The notes: generated by a model from the letters alone, not told the origin. A DNA stretch of 5,262 bases from Bacteroidales bacterium (GCA_031264715.1 JAISDP010000108.1:1-5262); one strand, 5' to 3'. Shown: positions 1-5,262, counted from the stretch's first letter. Program-made: numbers and translations.

Positions 1-1224
1 CACCACGAAGGAATACCGGTAGGAGCGGGGCATGCGCTGAATATCCGGCCTCCTGCATGGCGGCGGCAGTCGGAACAGATCAACTGGGGCGATACGGCGA
101 ATATTGCCGTACCCGGGCAAACGGCTGCGGATCTGATCATACAGACGCTGGAAGGCGAAGAAGAGAAAGTCGTTTTCGTATGCCTGGGAACGCTGACCAA
201 CCTGAGCGATGTGCTGGCCGCCAAACCTCAATTGAAAGACCGGATCGAGAAAGTGATCTGGTATAACAGCTCGGCCAAACCCTTGAAGGGAAGCAATTAC
301 GACGCTGACCACCTGTCGGCCGACAAGGCGCAGGCCTCCGGTATCCGGGTGGACATTGTGTCGGGAGAGGGCCGGCAGGAAATTTTAATTGACGGGACAT
401 ACGTCGATATGATTTCCCGTGTGGATCATAGCGCATATGCGAAGAAAATAGAAGAAACGCACAGCAGCGGCGTTTTACAGCCGGTAGCGCTGTCCCGTCA
501 CATGAAAATGTGGGACGACTTGGCGGTAGTTTACCTGTTTGCCCCGGAACTGTTTACTTCTGAAAACATCAGCCGGACCGTTTCGGCACATTCGCTGGCA
601 GATCCCGATGCGGCCGGAAAAGCAAAGGAGATGGTTGTGCAGATTCTTCAAGGCAAGCCCGACAGTGAAAGCCGTGTTTTTTACGGTTTCCCGGAAGATA
701 CGAGCCTGTATGCCGCCGATGTTGCAGCGGTGATGAAAGACCTGATACCCCGTCACGGCCGCAGCGAGTGGCGGGCAGGAGTACTTACCAACGAACTGCA
801 CGGCCACTTGGGTATTTACGCCATTATAGGCGTCAAGATGGGCATCCGCGCCAGGGAGTTTTTCAATATCGGCGTGGATGATATTGTGGTAGTGAGTTAT
901 GCCGGATCGCAGCAGCCGGTCAGCTGCATGAACGACGGTTTGCAGGTAAGCACCGGCGGCACGCTTGGCCACGGGCTTATCAGCGTGGCTGCGGGTGAAG
1001 CGGTCCGTCCCGAAGCCTCGTTTACGTTCAAAGACAAAACGCTCCGACTGAAGCTAAAAACGGTATATGCCCAGCAAATCCGCAAAGATGTGGAAGATGC
1101 CATACGCCGGTACGGAAGCCTTACCGAACCGTATTGGCAACAAATCCGTACCCTGGCCCTCAAATACTGGGGAGAATTTGACCGGCACGAGATTTTTGAA
1201 ATGGAATACGGCGCGAATTATTGA
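1..1224 (+). CDS. Nucleoside-hydrolase-like / FmdE-like two-domain protein (5' end outside window)
   Basis: The frame is open from the first base to TGA at 1222-1224, giving 407 visible residues; the true start lies upstream, and the GTG at 211 is internal because it falls inside a conserved motif. Residues 61-72 (CLGTLTNLSDVL) match the G-x-LTN-hA segment of the inosine-uridine nucleoside hydrolase family, and residues 171-185 (WDDLAVVYLFAPELF) match its late catalytic-Asp segment (HD..A..YLL.P.LF), with the usual His replaced by Trp. The N-terminal Ca-binding Asp cluster would lie outside the window. Residues about 258-350 resemble FmdE: ELHGHLGIYAIIGVKMG, then SCMNDGLQVSTGGTLGHG. FmdE proteins usually carry HGHxCPG; here it is HGHLGIY, so the Cys-Pro is absent while His267, His269 and Cys309 remain. 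FmdE is named after a subunit associated with formylmethanofuran dehydrogenase, but many bacterial members have no known role. Substrate and cellular location are unknown. It converges on manA. Confidence 0.85.
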   Translation, partial: HHEGIPVGAGHALNIRPPAWRRQSEQINWGDTANIAVPGQTAADLIIQTLEGEEEKVVFVCLGTLTNLSDVLAAKPQLKDRIEKVIWYNSSAKPLKGSNYDADHLSADKAQASGIRVDIVSGEGRQEILIDGTYVDMISRVDHSAYAKKIEETHSSGVLQPVALSRHMKMWDDLAVVYLFAPELFTSENISRTVSAHSLADPDAAGKAKEMVVQILQGKPDSESRVFYGFPEDTSLYAADVAAVMKDLIPRHGRSEWRAGVLTNELHGHLGIYAIIGVKMGIRAREFFNIGVDDIVVVSYAGSQQPVSCMNDGLQVSTGGTLGHGLISVAAGEAVRPEASFTFKDKTLRLKLKTVYAQQIRKDVEDAIRRYGSLTEPYWQQIRTLALKYWGEFDRHEIFEMEYGANY

Positions 1225-1250
1225 ACGGGACGCAAGGCGAAGCAAATCCA

Positions 1251-2246
1251 TCACCGGTTACCGGCGCACACCTCCAGCAATTCTGTTGATTCCGACGGTA
1301 TCAGCCGGATTCCTTCCAGTACGGCGGGTATGAGTATCGTGTCGCCTTTGCGGATGTCCAGGCTTTCGGTTGTTCCCCACCGGATGGAGCAAGCTCCCGA
1401 CGTACATATATAGATCACGAACGAATCCAGGTTTTGGTAATCTTTTTCCATCGGTTGCTCAAGACATACAAGGCCGGTGGTAAAATACGGGCAGTTTACC
1501 AGCTCGACGCTTTCCTGCGACGGTTTCCGGTAACGGGTCTTATATTCGTCTTGCAGGCTGTAGTCTATAGCATCCAATGCAAGTTCGGTATGCAATTCGC
1601 GCGGTTTCCCGTTGTCATCCACGCGGTCCCAGTCATAAATACGGTATGTTACGTCCGACGTTTGCTGTATTTCGGCCAGCAGTATATCTTTCCCGATGGC
1701 ATGTATGCGTCCGGCCGGTATAAAAAATACATCGCCCGGCGCTACTTTCTCGAAATTCATAATGTCCTTCAGTTTCTTATCCTTCAACGCCTGCATGTAT
1801 TTCTCCCTGTCCATCTTTTGGTTGAAGCCCACGATCAGGCTGCTGTCCCTGCCGGCTTCCATTACATACCACATCTCGGTTTTACCGTACGATCCGTGAC
1901 GTTCGGCTGCCAGCCGATCATCAGGATGCACCTGTATCGAAAGATCGTCCTGCGCATCGATAAACTTGACGAGTATCGGGAACTTCATCCCGAACCGGTT
2001 ATAAATCCGGTCGCCCACCAGGTCGCCCATGTATATTTCGATCAGTTCCTGCAGGCTGTTTCCTTGCAGGAATCCGTTGGCAACCACCGATACATCGCCT
2101 GGAACGCCTGATAATTCCCAACTCTCGCCGCAATGTTCCATTTTGGGCTTTTTTCCTAAAACCGTCTTCAAACGTGTTCCGCCCCAGATGCGCTCCTTCA
2201 ATACAGGCGTGAACTTGAGCGGGTACAGTGATTTATCCGTATCCAT
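1251..2246 (-). CDS. manA: Mannose-6-phosphate isomerase, class I (type I PMI, short form)
   Basis: The enzyme interconverts mannose 6-phosphate and fructose 6-phosphate in the cytoplasm, linking glycolysis to GDP-mannose and GDP-fucose synthesis or to mannose use. The 331-residue product is a two-lobed cupin close in length to the short Bacillus-type ManA and shorter than the E. coli form. Family signatures are YPLKFTPVLKERIWGG near the N-terminus, the zinc ligands Gln105 and His107 (QVHPDD), Glu124 (GKTEMWYV) and His182 (PAGRIHAIG), and the catalytic Arg202 in YRIYDWDR. All expected active-site residues are present. I chose the ATG at 2244-2246 because family members begin a few residues before YPLKF and an A lies at -3; an in-frame ATG at 2265-2267 adds seven residues and has a T-rich upstream. 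Neither start has a Shine-Dalgarno sequence. The gene is divergent from 2423 and convergent with the 1-1224 gene, so it appears to be transcribed alone. Confidence 0.96.
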   Translation of the reverse strand: MDTDKSLYPLKFTPVLKERIWGGTRLKTVLGKKPKMEHCGESWELSGVPGDVSVVANGFLQGNSLQELIEIYMGDLVGDRIYNRFGMKFPILVKFIDAQDDLSIQVHPDDRLAAERHGSYGKTEMWYVMEAGRDSSLIVGFNQKMDREKYMQALKDKKLKDIMNFEKVAPGDVFFIPAGRIHAIGKDILLAEIQQTSDVTYRIYDWDRVDDNGKPRELHTELALDAIDYSLQDEYKTRYRKPSQESVELVNCPYFTTGLVCLEQPMEKDYQNLDSFVIYICTSGACSIRWGTTESLDIRKGDTILIPAVLEGIRLIPSESTELLEVCAGNR

Positions 2247-2422
2247 ATTACATTGATGATTGATCATGAAAAACAGGGTGTAAATATAATAAAAATTCAG
2301 GTTTTAATAATTGGCGTGGATCATAAGCGGTCATAATAAATAAAAACTGTTTTTGCGTATTATTTTTTTGTATTATTGCACGAAGTTTGAATCGGGGTAT
2401 TCCTCGATAAAGTAAACATTCG
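2247..2422. promoter_or_regulatory. Divergent intergenic region, probable promoters for manA and the 2423 gene
   Basis: This AT-rich gap lies between two outward-facing genes and must hold promoters for both. For the rightward gene, GAAGTTTG at 2382-2389 is one mismatch from the Bacteroidota -7 consensus TAnnTTTG, with TTTTG at 2351-2355 upstream, but the 26-base spacing is longer than usual. For manA, the minus strand at 2288-2281 reads TATATTTA, also one mismatch from the consensus, without a clear -33 TTG. A direct repeat GTATTATT occurs at 2357-2364 and 2370-2377 (13-base period) and could be a regulator site or simple AT-rich sequence. None of the elements is decisive. Confidence 0.35.
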
Positions 2423-3172
2423 ATGTTCGATCAGTTAAAAATATTACACCGGCAGGGCAAGCAATATATTCCAGACGTAGCAGATGTTCATTTGCACCAA
2501 AGTTTCAGGGGGCGTCCGGTTATTTCCAACAAACCGGTCAACGAAGAAATCCTTAAAGATTTTTGTGCGTCGGAGGCTATAGAAATATCTCCTGTTCGCA
2601 TCAATCTGGCCAAATGCAACTTCTGTGGTTTATGCGCGCGCGCTTTTCCCGAAAAAATCAAGTTTACCAATGACTACCGCCTGGCAACCAACGATCTTTC
2701 GAGGTTGATGGTTACCGAAGGCCATGATGTGCCTGTTGTTGTCGATCCGGCGCTGGTACGCCCTTCTGTTCGCAAGCTGTTCAAAAAATCGTTGAAACTG
2801 CGGCATGTTTCGGCTGGCGGCGATAATAGCGCTGAGCTGGAATTGAATGCCTGCTCGAATGTGAACTTCGACATGGGACGCTTTGGTATTGAGTTTGTCG
2901 CATCGCCGCGTCATGCCGACGGTATCGTTATCACCGGACCTGTCAGCGAAAACATGGCGGCAGCGCTCCAAATATGCTATGATGCAATACCCGACCCAAA
3001 AATCATTGTACTTGCAGGTTTCGATGCAATCAGTGGAGGCTCTTTTGCCGATAGTCCGGCAATTGACCGCAGTTTTGTGGCGCTGCATTACATTGACCTG
3101 TACATTCCCGGGCATCCGCCGCATCCGTTAACCATTATCAACGGGCTGCTTGATTTATGCCGGGAGAGGTGA
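2423..3172 (+). CDS. Ferredoxin / hydrogenase small-subunit (HycF-HycG, NuoB-like) protein lacking the proximal-cluster cysteines
   Basis: The 249-residue product starts MFDQLKILHRQGKQYIPD, which fits the usual N-terminus of ferredoxin-HycG fusion proteins and supports ATG 2423; there is no Shine-Dalgarno sequence. Residues about 36-82 are a ferredoxin-like domain with CNFCGLC (Cys65, 68, 71), then Phe75-Pro76 where CP is expected, and an isolated Cys48. Residues about 127-246 are NuoB/HycG-like: FGIEFVASPRHADGIVITGP, PDPKIIVLAG, AISGG, and IDLYIPGHPPHPLTIINGLL. Family members bind a [4Fe-4S] cluster through CxxC (or CC), GAC and PGCPP cysteines. Here these are Asp134, Ala137, Asp201 and His231, so no such cluster can form in the usual way; Cys144, 185 and 246 are not at ligand positions. 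The relatives serve group 4 hydrogenases and complex I and pass electrons to a catalytic large subunit. No large subunit or membrane subunit is visible here. A small helical protein follows after 22 bases. No membrane segment or signal peptide is seen, so it is likely cytoplasmic. Electron transfer through one cluster, or a structural or sensing role, are both possible. Confidence 0.88.
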   Translation: MFDQLKILHRQGKQYIPDVADVHLHQSFRGRPVISNKPVNEEILKDFCASEAIEISPVRINLAKCNFCGLCARAFPEKIKFTNDYRLATNDLSRLMVTEGHDVPVVVDPALVRPSVRKLFKKSLKLRHVSAGGDNSAELELNACSNVNFDMGRFGIEFVASPRHADGIVITGPVSENMAAALQICYDAIPDPKIIVLAGFDAISGGSFADSPAIDRSFVALHYIDLYIPGHPPHPLTIINGLLDLCRER

Positions 3173-3194
3173 ACCAAACCTAATTTATTTAGCC

Positions 3195-3581
3195 ATGAAC
3201 AACATATTTAAACGGATCAAGTTGCTTTTTGCAGACCCTTCGGATTCTTCGGATCAAGAATTTAACGATTTTGTGGCACAGCAAAGAAAAGTATTGGACG
3301 ATCTTACAAACATGATCGAAGAGTTAGTTTGGAAAGAAGCAATGCAGAGGAAAAAACTGGAAATGATAGAGGACTTCCTTGAAAGAATAGGGCTGGAAAT
3401 TCCGCCGCCGGAATTGGACGATACGGCAACCGAAGATGAAACAACCAGTTTGCTGAACATATACACCTCTATCATACGCAAAATAACAAGACCTGTTTGG
3501 GAAGAATGTGTGAAAGCCGGTACCGATGCCGTTGACGATCTTGTTGAAACTGTCAATGACCAAATGGCGGAATTATCCTGA
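3195..3581 (+). CDS. Small acidic alpha-helical protein of unknown function
   Basis: I do not recognise this 128-residue protein. It starts at ATG 3195, 22 bases after the stop of the hydrogenase-subunit-like gene, and is probably cotranscribed with it. A TTG at 3150 in the same frame would overlap that gene by 23 bases and is less likely. The N-terminus MNNIFKRIKLLF is basic and amphipathic. Residues about 22-66 are rich in Glu, Lys and Leu with heptad-like spacing and could form a coiled coil. IPPPELDDTATEDETT (69-84) looks like an acidic linker, and 85-127 is a second helical stretch (LLNIYTSIIRKITRPVWEECV). There is one cysteine (Cys105), no metal-binding motif, no signal peptide and no convincing membrane segment. 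A partner or adaptor for the upstream protein is a guess from position alone. Confidence 0.75.
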   Translation: MNNIFKRIKLLFADPSDSSDQEFNDFVAQQRKVLDDLTNMIEELVWKEAMQRKKLEMIEDFLERIGLEIPPPELDDTATEDETTSLLNIYTSIIRKITRPVWEECVKAGTDAVDDLVETVNDQMAELS

Positions 3582-3792
3582 ATTATCTTCGCGCCTTTGT
3601 ATCTTCGTGTCTAAAGAAGGTTACTCACGAACAGCCCCGCTTGATTTGCGGCTGCCGGCGTATGCATCGACTTGATGAAAGAGCAGTGAAAAGGTAAGGA
3701 TCGTCACCCTATGCGGTGAGACACCATCATATATGGTAAATATCCGGCTCATCAAAGAATGGTTAATATTTTGTTACACTGTTTTTGATACA
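3582..3792. other. Intergenic stretch with three small hairpins, no gene seen
   Basis: No open frame of credible composition is present. Three small dyads are visible. CAGCC...GGCTG at 3632-3654 has an inner GC pair step and a bulge. TCACC/GGTGA at 3704-3719 has a six-base loop. ACCAT/ATGGT at 3723-3737 has a five-base loop. None is followed by a T-run, so none is called a terminator, although the first lies about 50 bases after the preceding stop and could end that transcript. Confidence 0.5.
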
Positions 3793-3933
3793 TTTCCCGT
3801 CAGGGAAACCATATCAATAGAAGAACGTGCGCCGACAAAAACCCCGTATGAGGTTTCATATCATGAATCTTCTACGGAGATTTGTTGATGTCTTCCGCAT
3901 TGATTCTATTGCTATGAATGCCCTGATGGGCAA
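3793..3933. repeat. REP-like element bounded by 30-base inverted repeats
   Basis: The left end (3793-3822) begins TTTCCCGTCAGGGAAA, a perfect six-base-pair hairpin with loop GTCA, and ends CAATAGAA. The right end (3904-3933) is its reverse complement at 24 of 30 positions and folds as TGCCC-TGAT-GGGCA. In the stem a T:A pair at the left end is a G:C pair at the right end, a compensatory change suggesting the fold is conserved. Between the ends lies a further hairpin, AAACC (3839-3843) with GGTTT (3852-3856). The unit has the size and form of a short palindromic intergenic repeat or a miniature mobile element; no transposase is present. Confidence 0.6.
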
Positions 3934-3952
3934 CGTTTCATCATTGGCGGAA

Positions 3953-3981
3953 ATCCCGTCAGGAATGGCAGATCGGTAGAA
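3953..3981 (+). repeat. Degenerate direct copy of the 30-base CCCGTCAGG repeat
   Basis: It starts ATCCCGTCAGG and ends GGTAGAA, aligning end to end with the left end of the 3793 element but with several substitutions and a shortened GGG run, so the hairpin stem is imperfect. It directly precedes a nearly perfect copy. Confidence 0.45.
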
Positions 3982-3985
3982 CATA

Positions 3986-4015
3986 TTTCCCGTCAGGGAA
4001 AACATGTCAATAGAA
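3986..4015 (+). repeat. Near-identical direct copy of the 30-base TTTCCCGTCAGGGAAA repeat
   Basis: It matches 3793-3822 at 28 of 30 positions and keeps the six-base-pair stem with loop GTCA and the terminal CAATAGAA. It is followed at 4040-4052 by a second hairpin (TCCCC-TTC-GGGGA), just as the first copy is followed by AAACC/GGTTT, so the arrangement of repeat plus downstream hairpin recurs with different sequence. Confidence 0.6.
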
Positions 4016-4074
4016 AAACATGTACCGCCTGTCTCTTCTTCCCCTTCGGGGATTATCATGGGAACAGTATTTTG

Positions 4075-4283
4075 AACCTCATTTCCACCTTATTTTTTCT
4101 AACAAAACAACCTCAGTAGCAGATTGTTGCATAAAAGTTTTCCGACCTCATTACCTTATTAAATTTGACATGAATCCTGTAAAAGCGAAATGCGTTTATC
4201 AATCAGGTAATGAGGTTATTGTATGTGTGATTTCCGGGCCTACTGAGGTTGTTTTGTTTGGGAAATTAGGTAGAAATAAGGTT
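4075..4283. repeat. Long imperfect palindrome (about 209 bases) with six ACCTCA/TGAGGT boxes
   Basis: The arms 4075-4119 and 4240-4283 are reverse complements, including a perfect 19-base match (AACAAAACAACCTCAGTAG at 4101-4119 with 4240-4258) and an outer, mismatched stretch of about 25 bases. An inner perfect 12-base match pairs ACCTCATTACCT (4145-4156) with 4205-4216, leaving a central loop of about 48 bases. ACCTCA recurs at 4076, 4110 and 4145; the inverse TGAGGT occurs at 4211 and 4244, and as TAAGGT at 4277, all spaced 33-35 bases. The form fits a miniature inverted-repeat element or a large structured RNA or DNA site. An open frame across it (4020-4370) has no protein-like features. 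Confidence 0.6.
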
Positions 4284-4286
4284 TTT

Positions 4287-4407
4287 GAACTGCTTCGCAG
4301 TTCGGACGGGGATGTCGCCGGTCTCTACCCCGGGCTGCGCCTGCGGCTTGCCCGGGGTTATCCAAATTAGACGCCTGCCGGCGTCAGGCCTGTAGGGCCT
4401 GTAGGGG
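4287..4407. repeat. GC-rich REP-like hairpin cluster and GGCCTGTAG tandem pair
   Basis: This GC-rich block sits in AT-rich surroundings. It holds GAACTGC-TTC-GCAGTTC (4287-4303, seven perfect pairs), CCCCGGG (4328-4334) with CCCGGGG (4351-4357, seven perfect pairs) and GACGCC-TGCC-GGCGTC (4370-4385, six perfect pairs). Two copies of GGCCTGTAG follow in tandem (4387-4395, 4396-4404). No T-run follows any stem, so these are better read as palindromic intergenic repeats than as intrinsic terminators. No coding function is evident. Confidence 0.5.
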
Positions 4408-4797
4408 TTGTAATGGCGAAATCAATTTTTATCCGCAATGCGACAATTGGAATTACTCGAAAAAAACAAGCCCATGTTATGGAATTGCATCATATATTTC
4501 TAAAATACAAAGCATTATTGATTAATTTGCTATTTTTACCGGACAACAGTGTTTTTTATACAAAAAAATAAATACTTTGTTGTGCGATGAACAGCATGAT
4601 AACAAAAAATCGCACAACACGGTTCAATCTTTCCTGAAGGGTTGAATCAGGCGGTGTCCCGTTCGATGATAAACGGCGGGTCTGGCTTTGTTATCGCAGT
4701 TTTCGGAATATTCCTGCATCCCTATCCGCGCACAGCGCATCTCAAAAACTCAGCAAGACGTATTTTCAATTTGGCGTTATGTCTCTGTAACTTCAGC
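4408..4797. other. AT-rich intergenic stretch without a gene, containing one strong dyad
   Basis: No credible gene or RNA gene is recognisable. One forward frame is open from 4603, with an ATG at 4666, and runs through the tandem array to the right edge, but its first 45 codons show no recognisable domain. TTAATTTG at 4522-4529 is one mismatch from the Bacteroidota -7 consensus, but without a matching -33 element. Confidence 0.45.
4578..4619. promoter_or_regulatory. Perfect 11-base inverted repeat, possible operator or RNA hairpin
   Basis: TGTTGTGCGAT (4578-4588) and ATCGCACAACA (4609-4619) are exact reverse complements separated by 20 bases. Half-site centres are 31 bases apart, close to three helical turns, which would suit a dimeric or looping regulator. 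As RNA it would form an 11-base-pair stem with a 20-base A-rich loop. No T-run follows. No gene is identified next to it. Confidence 0.4.
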
Positions 4798-5239
4798 GGA
4801 CGTCCCTACGACTTAAAAGGACGCCCTTACAACTCAAAAGGACGCCCCTACGACTTAAAAGGACGCCCCTACGACTTAAAAGGACGCCCCTACAACTTAG
4901 AAGGACGCCCCTACAACTTAGAAGGACGCCCCTACAACTTAAAAGGACGCCCCTACAACTTAAAAGGACGCCCCTGCAACTTAGAAGGACGCCCCTGCAA
5001 CTTAAAAGGACGCCCCTACAACTTAAAAGGACGCCCCTACAACTTAGAAGGACGCCCCTACAACTTAGAAGGATGCCCCTGCAACTTAGAAGGACGCCCC
5101 TGCAATTTAGAAGGACGCCCCTGCAACTTAAAAGGACGCCCCTACAACTTAAAAGGACGCCCCTACAACTTAAAAGGATGCCCCCGCAATTTCGGAATAC
5201 CCTATCGCGTTCCACATATGCGCCTGTCTCTGCTTGCAC
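4793..5239 (-). other. Open frame of RGVLLSC heptapeptide repeats, coding status doubtful
   Basis: The reverse frame ends at 4793-4795 and could start at GTG 5237-5239, five bases after a perfect AGGAGG (minus strand of 5245-5250); the frame is also open to the right edge. It would give 148 residues, a 25-residue lead and then about 18 RGVLLSC-type heptads. Thirteen of the 20 unit differences are silent in this frame (Leu TTA/CTA/TTG, Cys TGT/TGC), but by distinct sites only three of eight are silent, the same as in each of the two competing forward frames. Shine-Dalgarno sites are not typical of this phylum. I regard it as more likely non-coding. Confidence 0.15.
4798..5196. repeat. Tandem array of a 21-base unit, 18 full copies plus a degenerate 19th
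   Basis: The unit begins GGACGCCCC and ends CAACTTAAAA. Full copies run without interruption from 4798 to 5175, and 5176-5196 is a decayed final copy. I count 20 single-base differences from the consensus over the 18 copies, all transitions, at eight sites (unit positions 4, 6, 9, 11, 13, 15, 17, 19). Copies 9-11 and 15-17 repeat the same order of variants, pointing to block duplication by slippage or unequal recombination. There are no spacers, so it is not a CRISPR array. Because 21 is a multiple of three, frames not stopped in one unit stay open throughout: two forward frames (GRPYNLK and TPLQLKR repeats) and one reverse frame (RGVLLSC repeats). Confidence 0.95.
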
Positions 5240-5262
5240 ACGCTCCTCCTGTTTTCCATCCC

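Noticed and set aside
475..972. 165-residue reverse open frame opposite the FmdE-like gene
   Set aside because: The forward frame carries the conserved hydrolase and FmdE motifs; the reverse frame shows none.
1225..1250. Bidirectional terminator between the converging genes
   Set aside because: The 26 bases hold no stem-loop or T-run.
1434..2111. 225-residue forward open frame opposite manA
   Set aside because: It is a shadow of manA, whose catalytic residues are all present on the other strand.
2630..3124. 164-residue reverse open frame opposite the hydrogenase-subunit-like gene
   Set aside because: The forward frame has clear family motifs; this is its antisense shadow.
3150..3194. TTG start extending the small helical protein by 15 residues
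   Set aside because: It would overlap the preceding gene and uses a rare start, while ATG 3195 sits at a normal distance after the previous stop.
3632..3654. Intrinsic terminator after the 3195-3581 gene
   Set aside because: The stem is bulged and no T-run follows it.
3856..4059. 67-residue reverse open frame
   Set aside because: It is built from the 30-base hairpin repeats and has no independent support.
4020..4370. 116-residue forward open frame
   Set aside because: It spans a hairpin repeat, the long palindrome and the GC-rich hairpins; its translation follows those repeats and shows no domain or protein-like pattern.
4624..4649. tRNA-like T-arm (GGTTCAATC)
   Set aside because: No acceptor stem, anticodon arm or D-arm can be built around it; the only pairing nearby is a weak TTCAA/TTGAA dyad.
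4798..5196. CRISPR array
   Set aside because: The 21-base units abut directly with no unique spacers, and no cas gene is present.

Overview
The window looks like a chromosomal segment of a Bacteroidota bacterium, probably of the order Bacteroidales. The reasons are a short type I mannose-6-phosphate isomerase resembling those of that group, the absence of Shine-Dalgarno sequences before the main genes, and a moderately AT-rich background. This placement is inferred, with no marker gene to fix it.

The left part (1-3581) holds four genes. A gene cut by the left edge (1-1224, +) encodes a nucleoside-hydrolase-like domain joined to an FmdE-like domain. It converges, across 26 bases, on manA (1251-2246, -), which interconverts mannose 6-phosphate and fructose 6-phosphate. 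A 150-200 base AT-rich region separates manA from a divergent pair (2423-3172 and 3195-3581, +; 22 bases apart, likely one transcript). The first of the pair belongs to the ferredoxin plus hydrogenase-small-subunit (HycF/HycG, NuoB-like) family. The second is a small acidic helical protein I do not recognise.

The most interesting signal is in the 2423-3172 protein. It keeps the family backbone but has lost all four cysteines expected to hold the NuoB/HycG-type proximal [4Fe-4S] cluster (now Asp134, Ala137, Asp201, His231). In its ferredoxin part exactly the four ligands of one cluster are gone, while exactly the four ligands of the other (Cys48, 65, 68, 71) remain. This looks like an ordered re-purposing of a hydrogenase-type subunit into a one-cluster protein, not random decay.

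The right part (3582-5262, about 1.7 kb) has no convincing gene and is full of structured repeats. These are a family of 30-base repeats with a TTTCCC/GGGAAA hairpin (three direct copies and one inverted); a roughly 209-base imperfect palindrome with six symmetrically placed ACCTCA/TGAGGT boxes; a GC-rich cluster of REP-like hairpins; an 11-base dyad; and 18 tandem copies of a 21-base unit plus a degenerate 19th. The 21-base period leaves three reading frames open through the array, so an open frame there is weak evidence for a protein.
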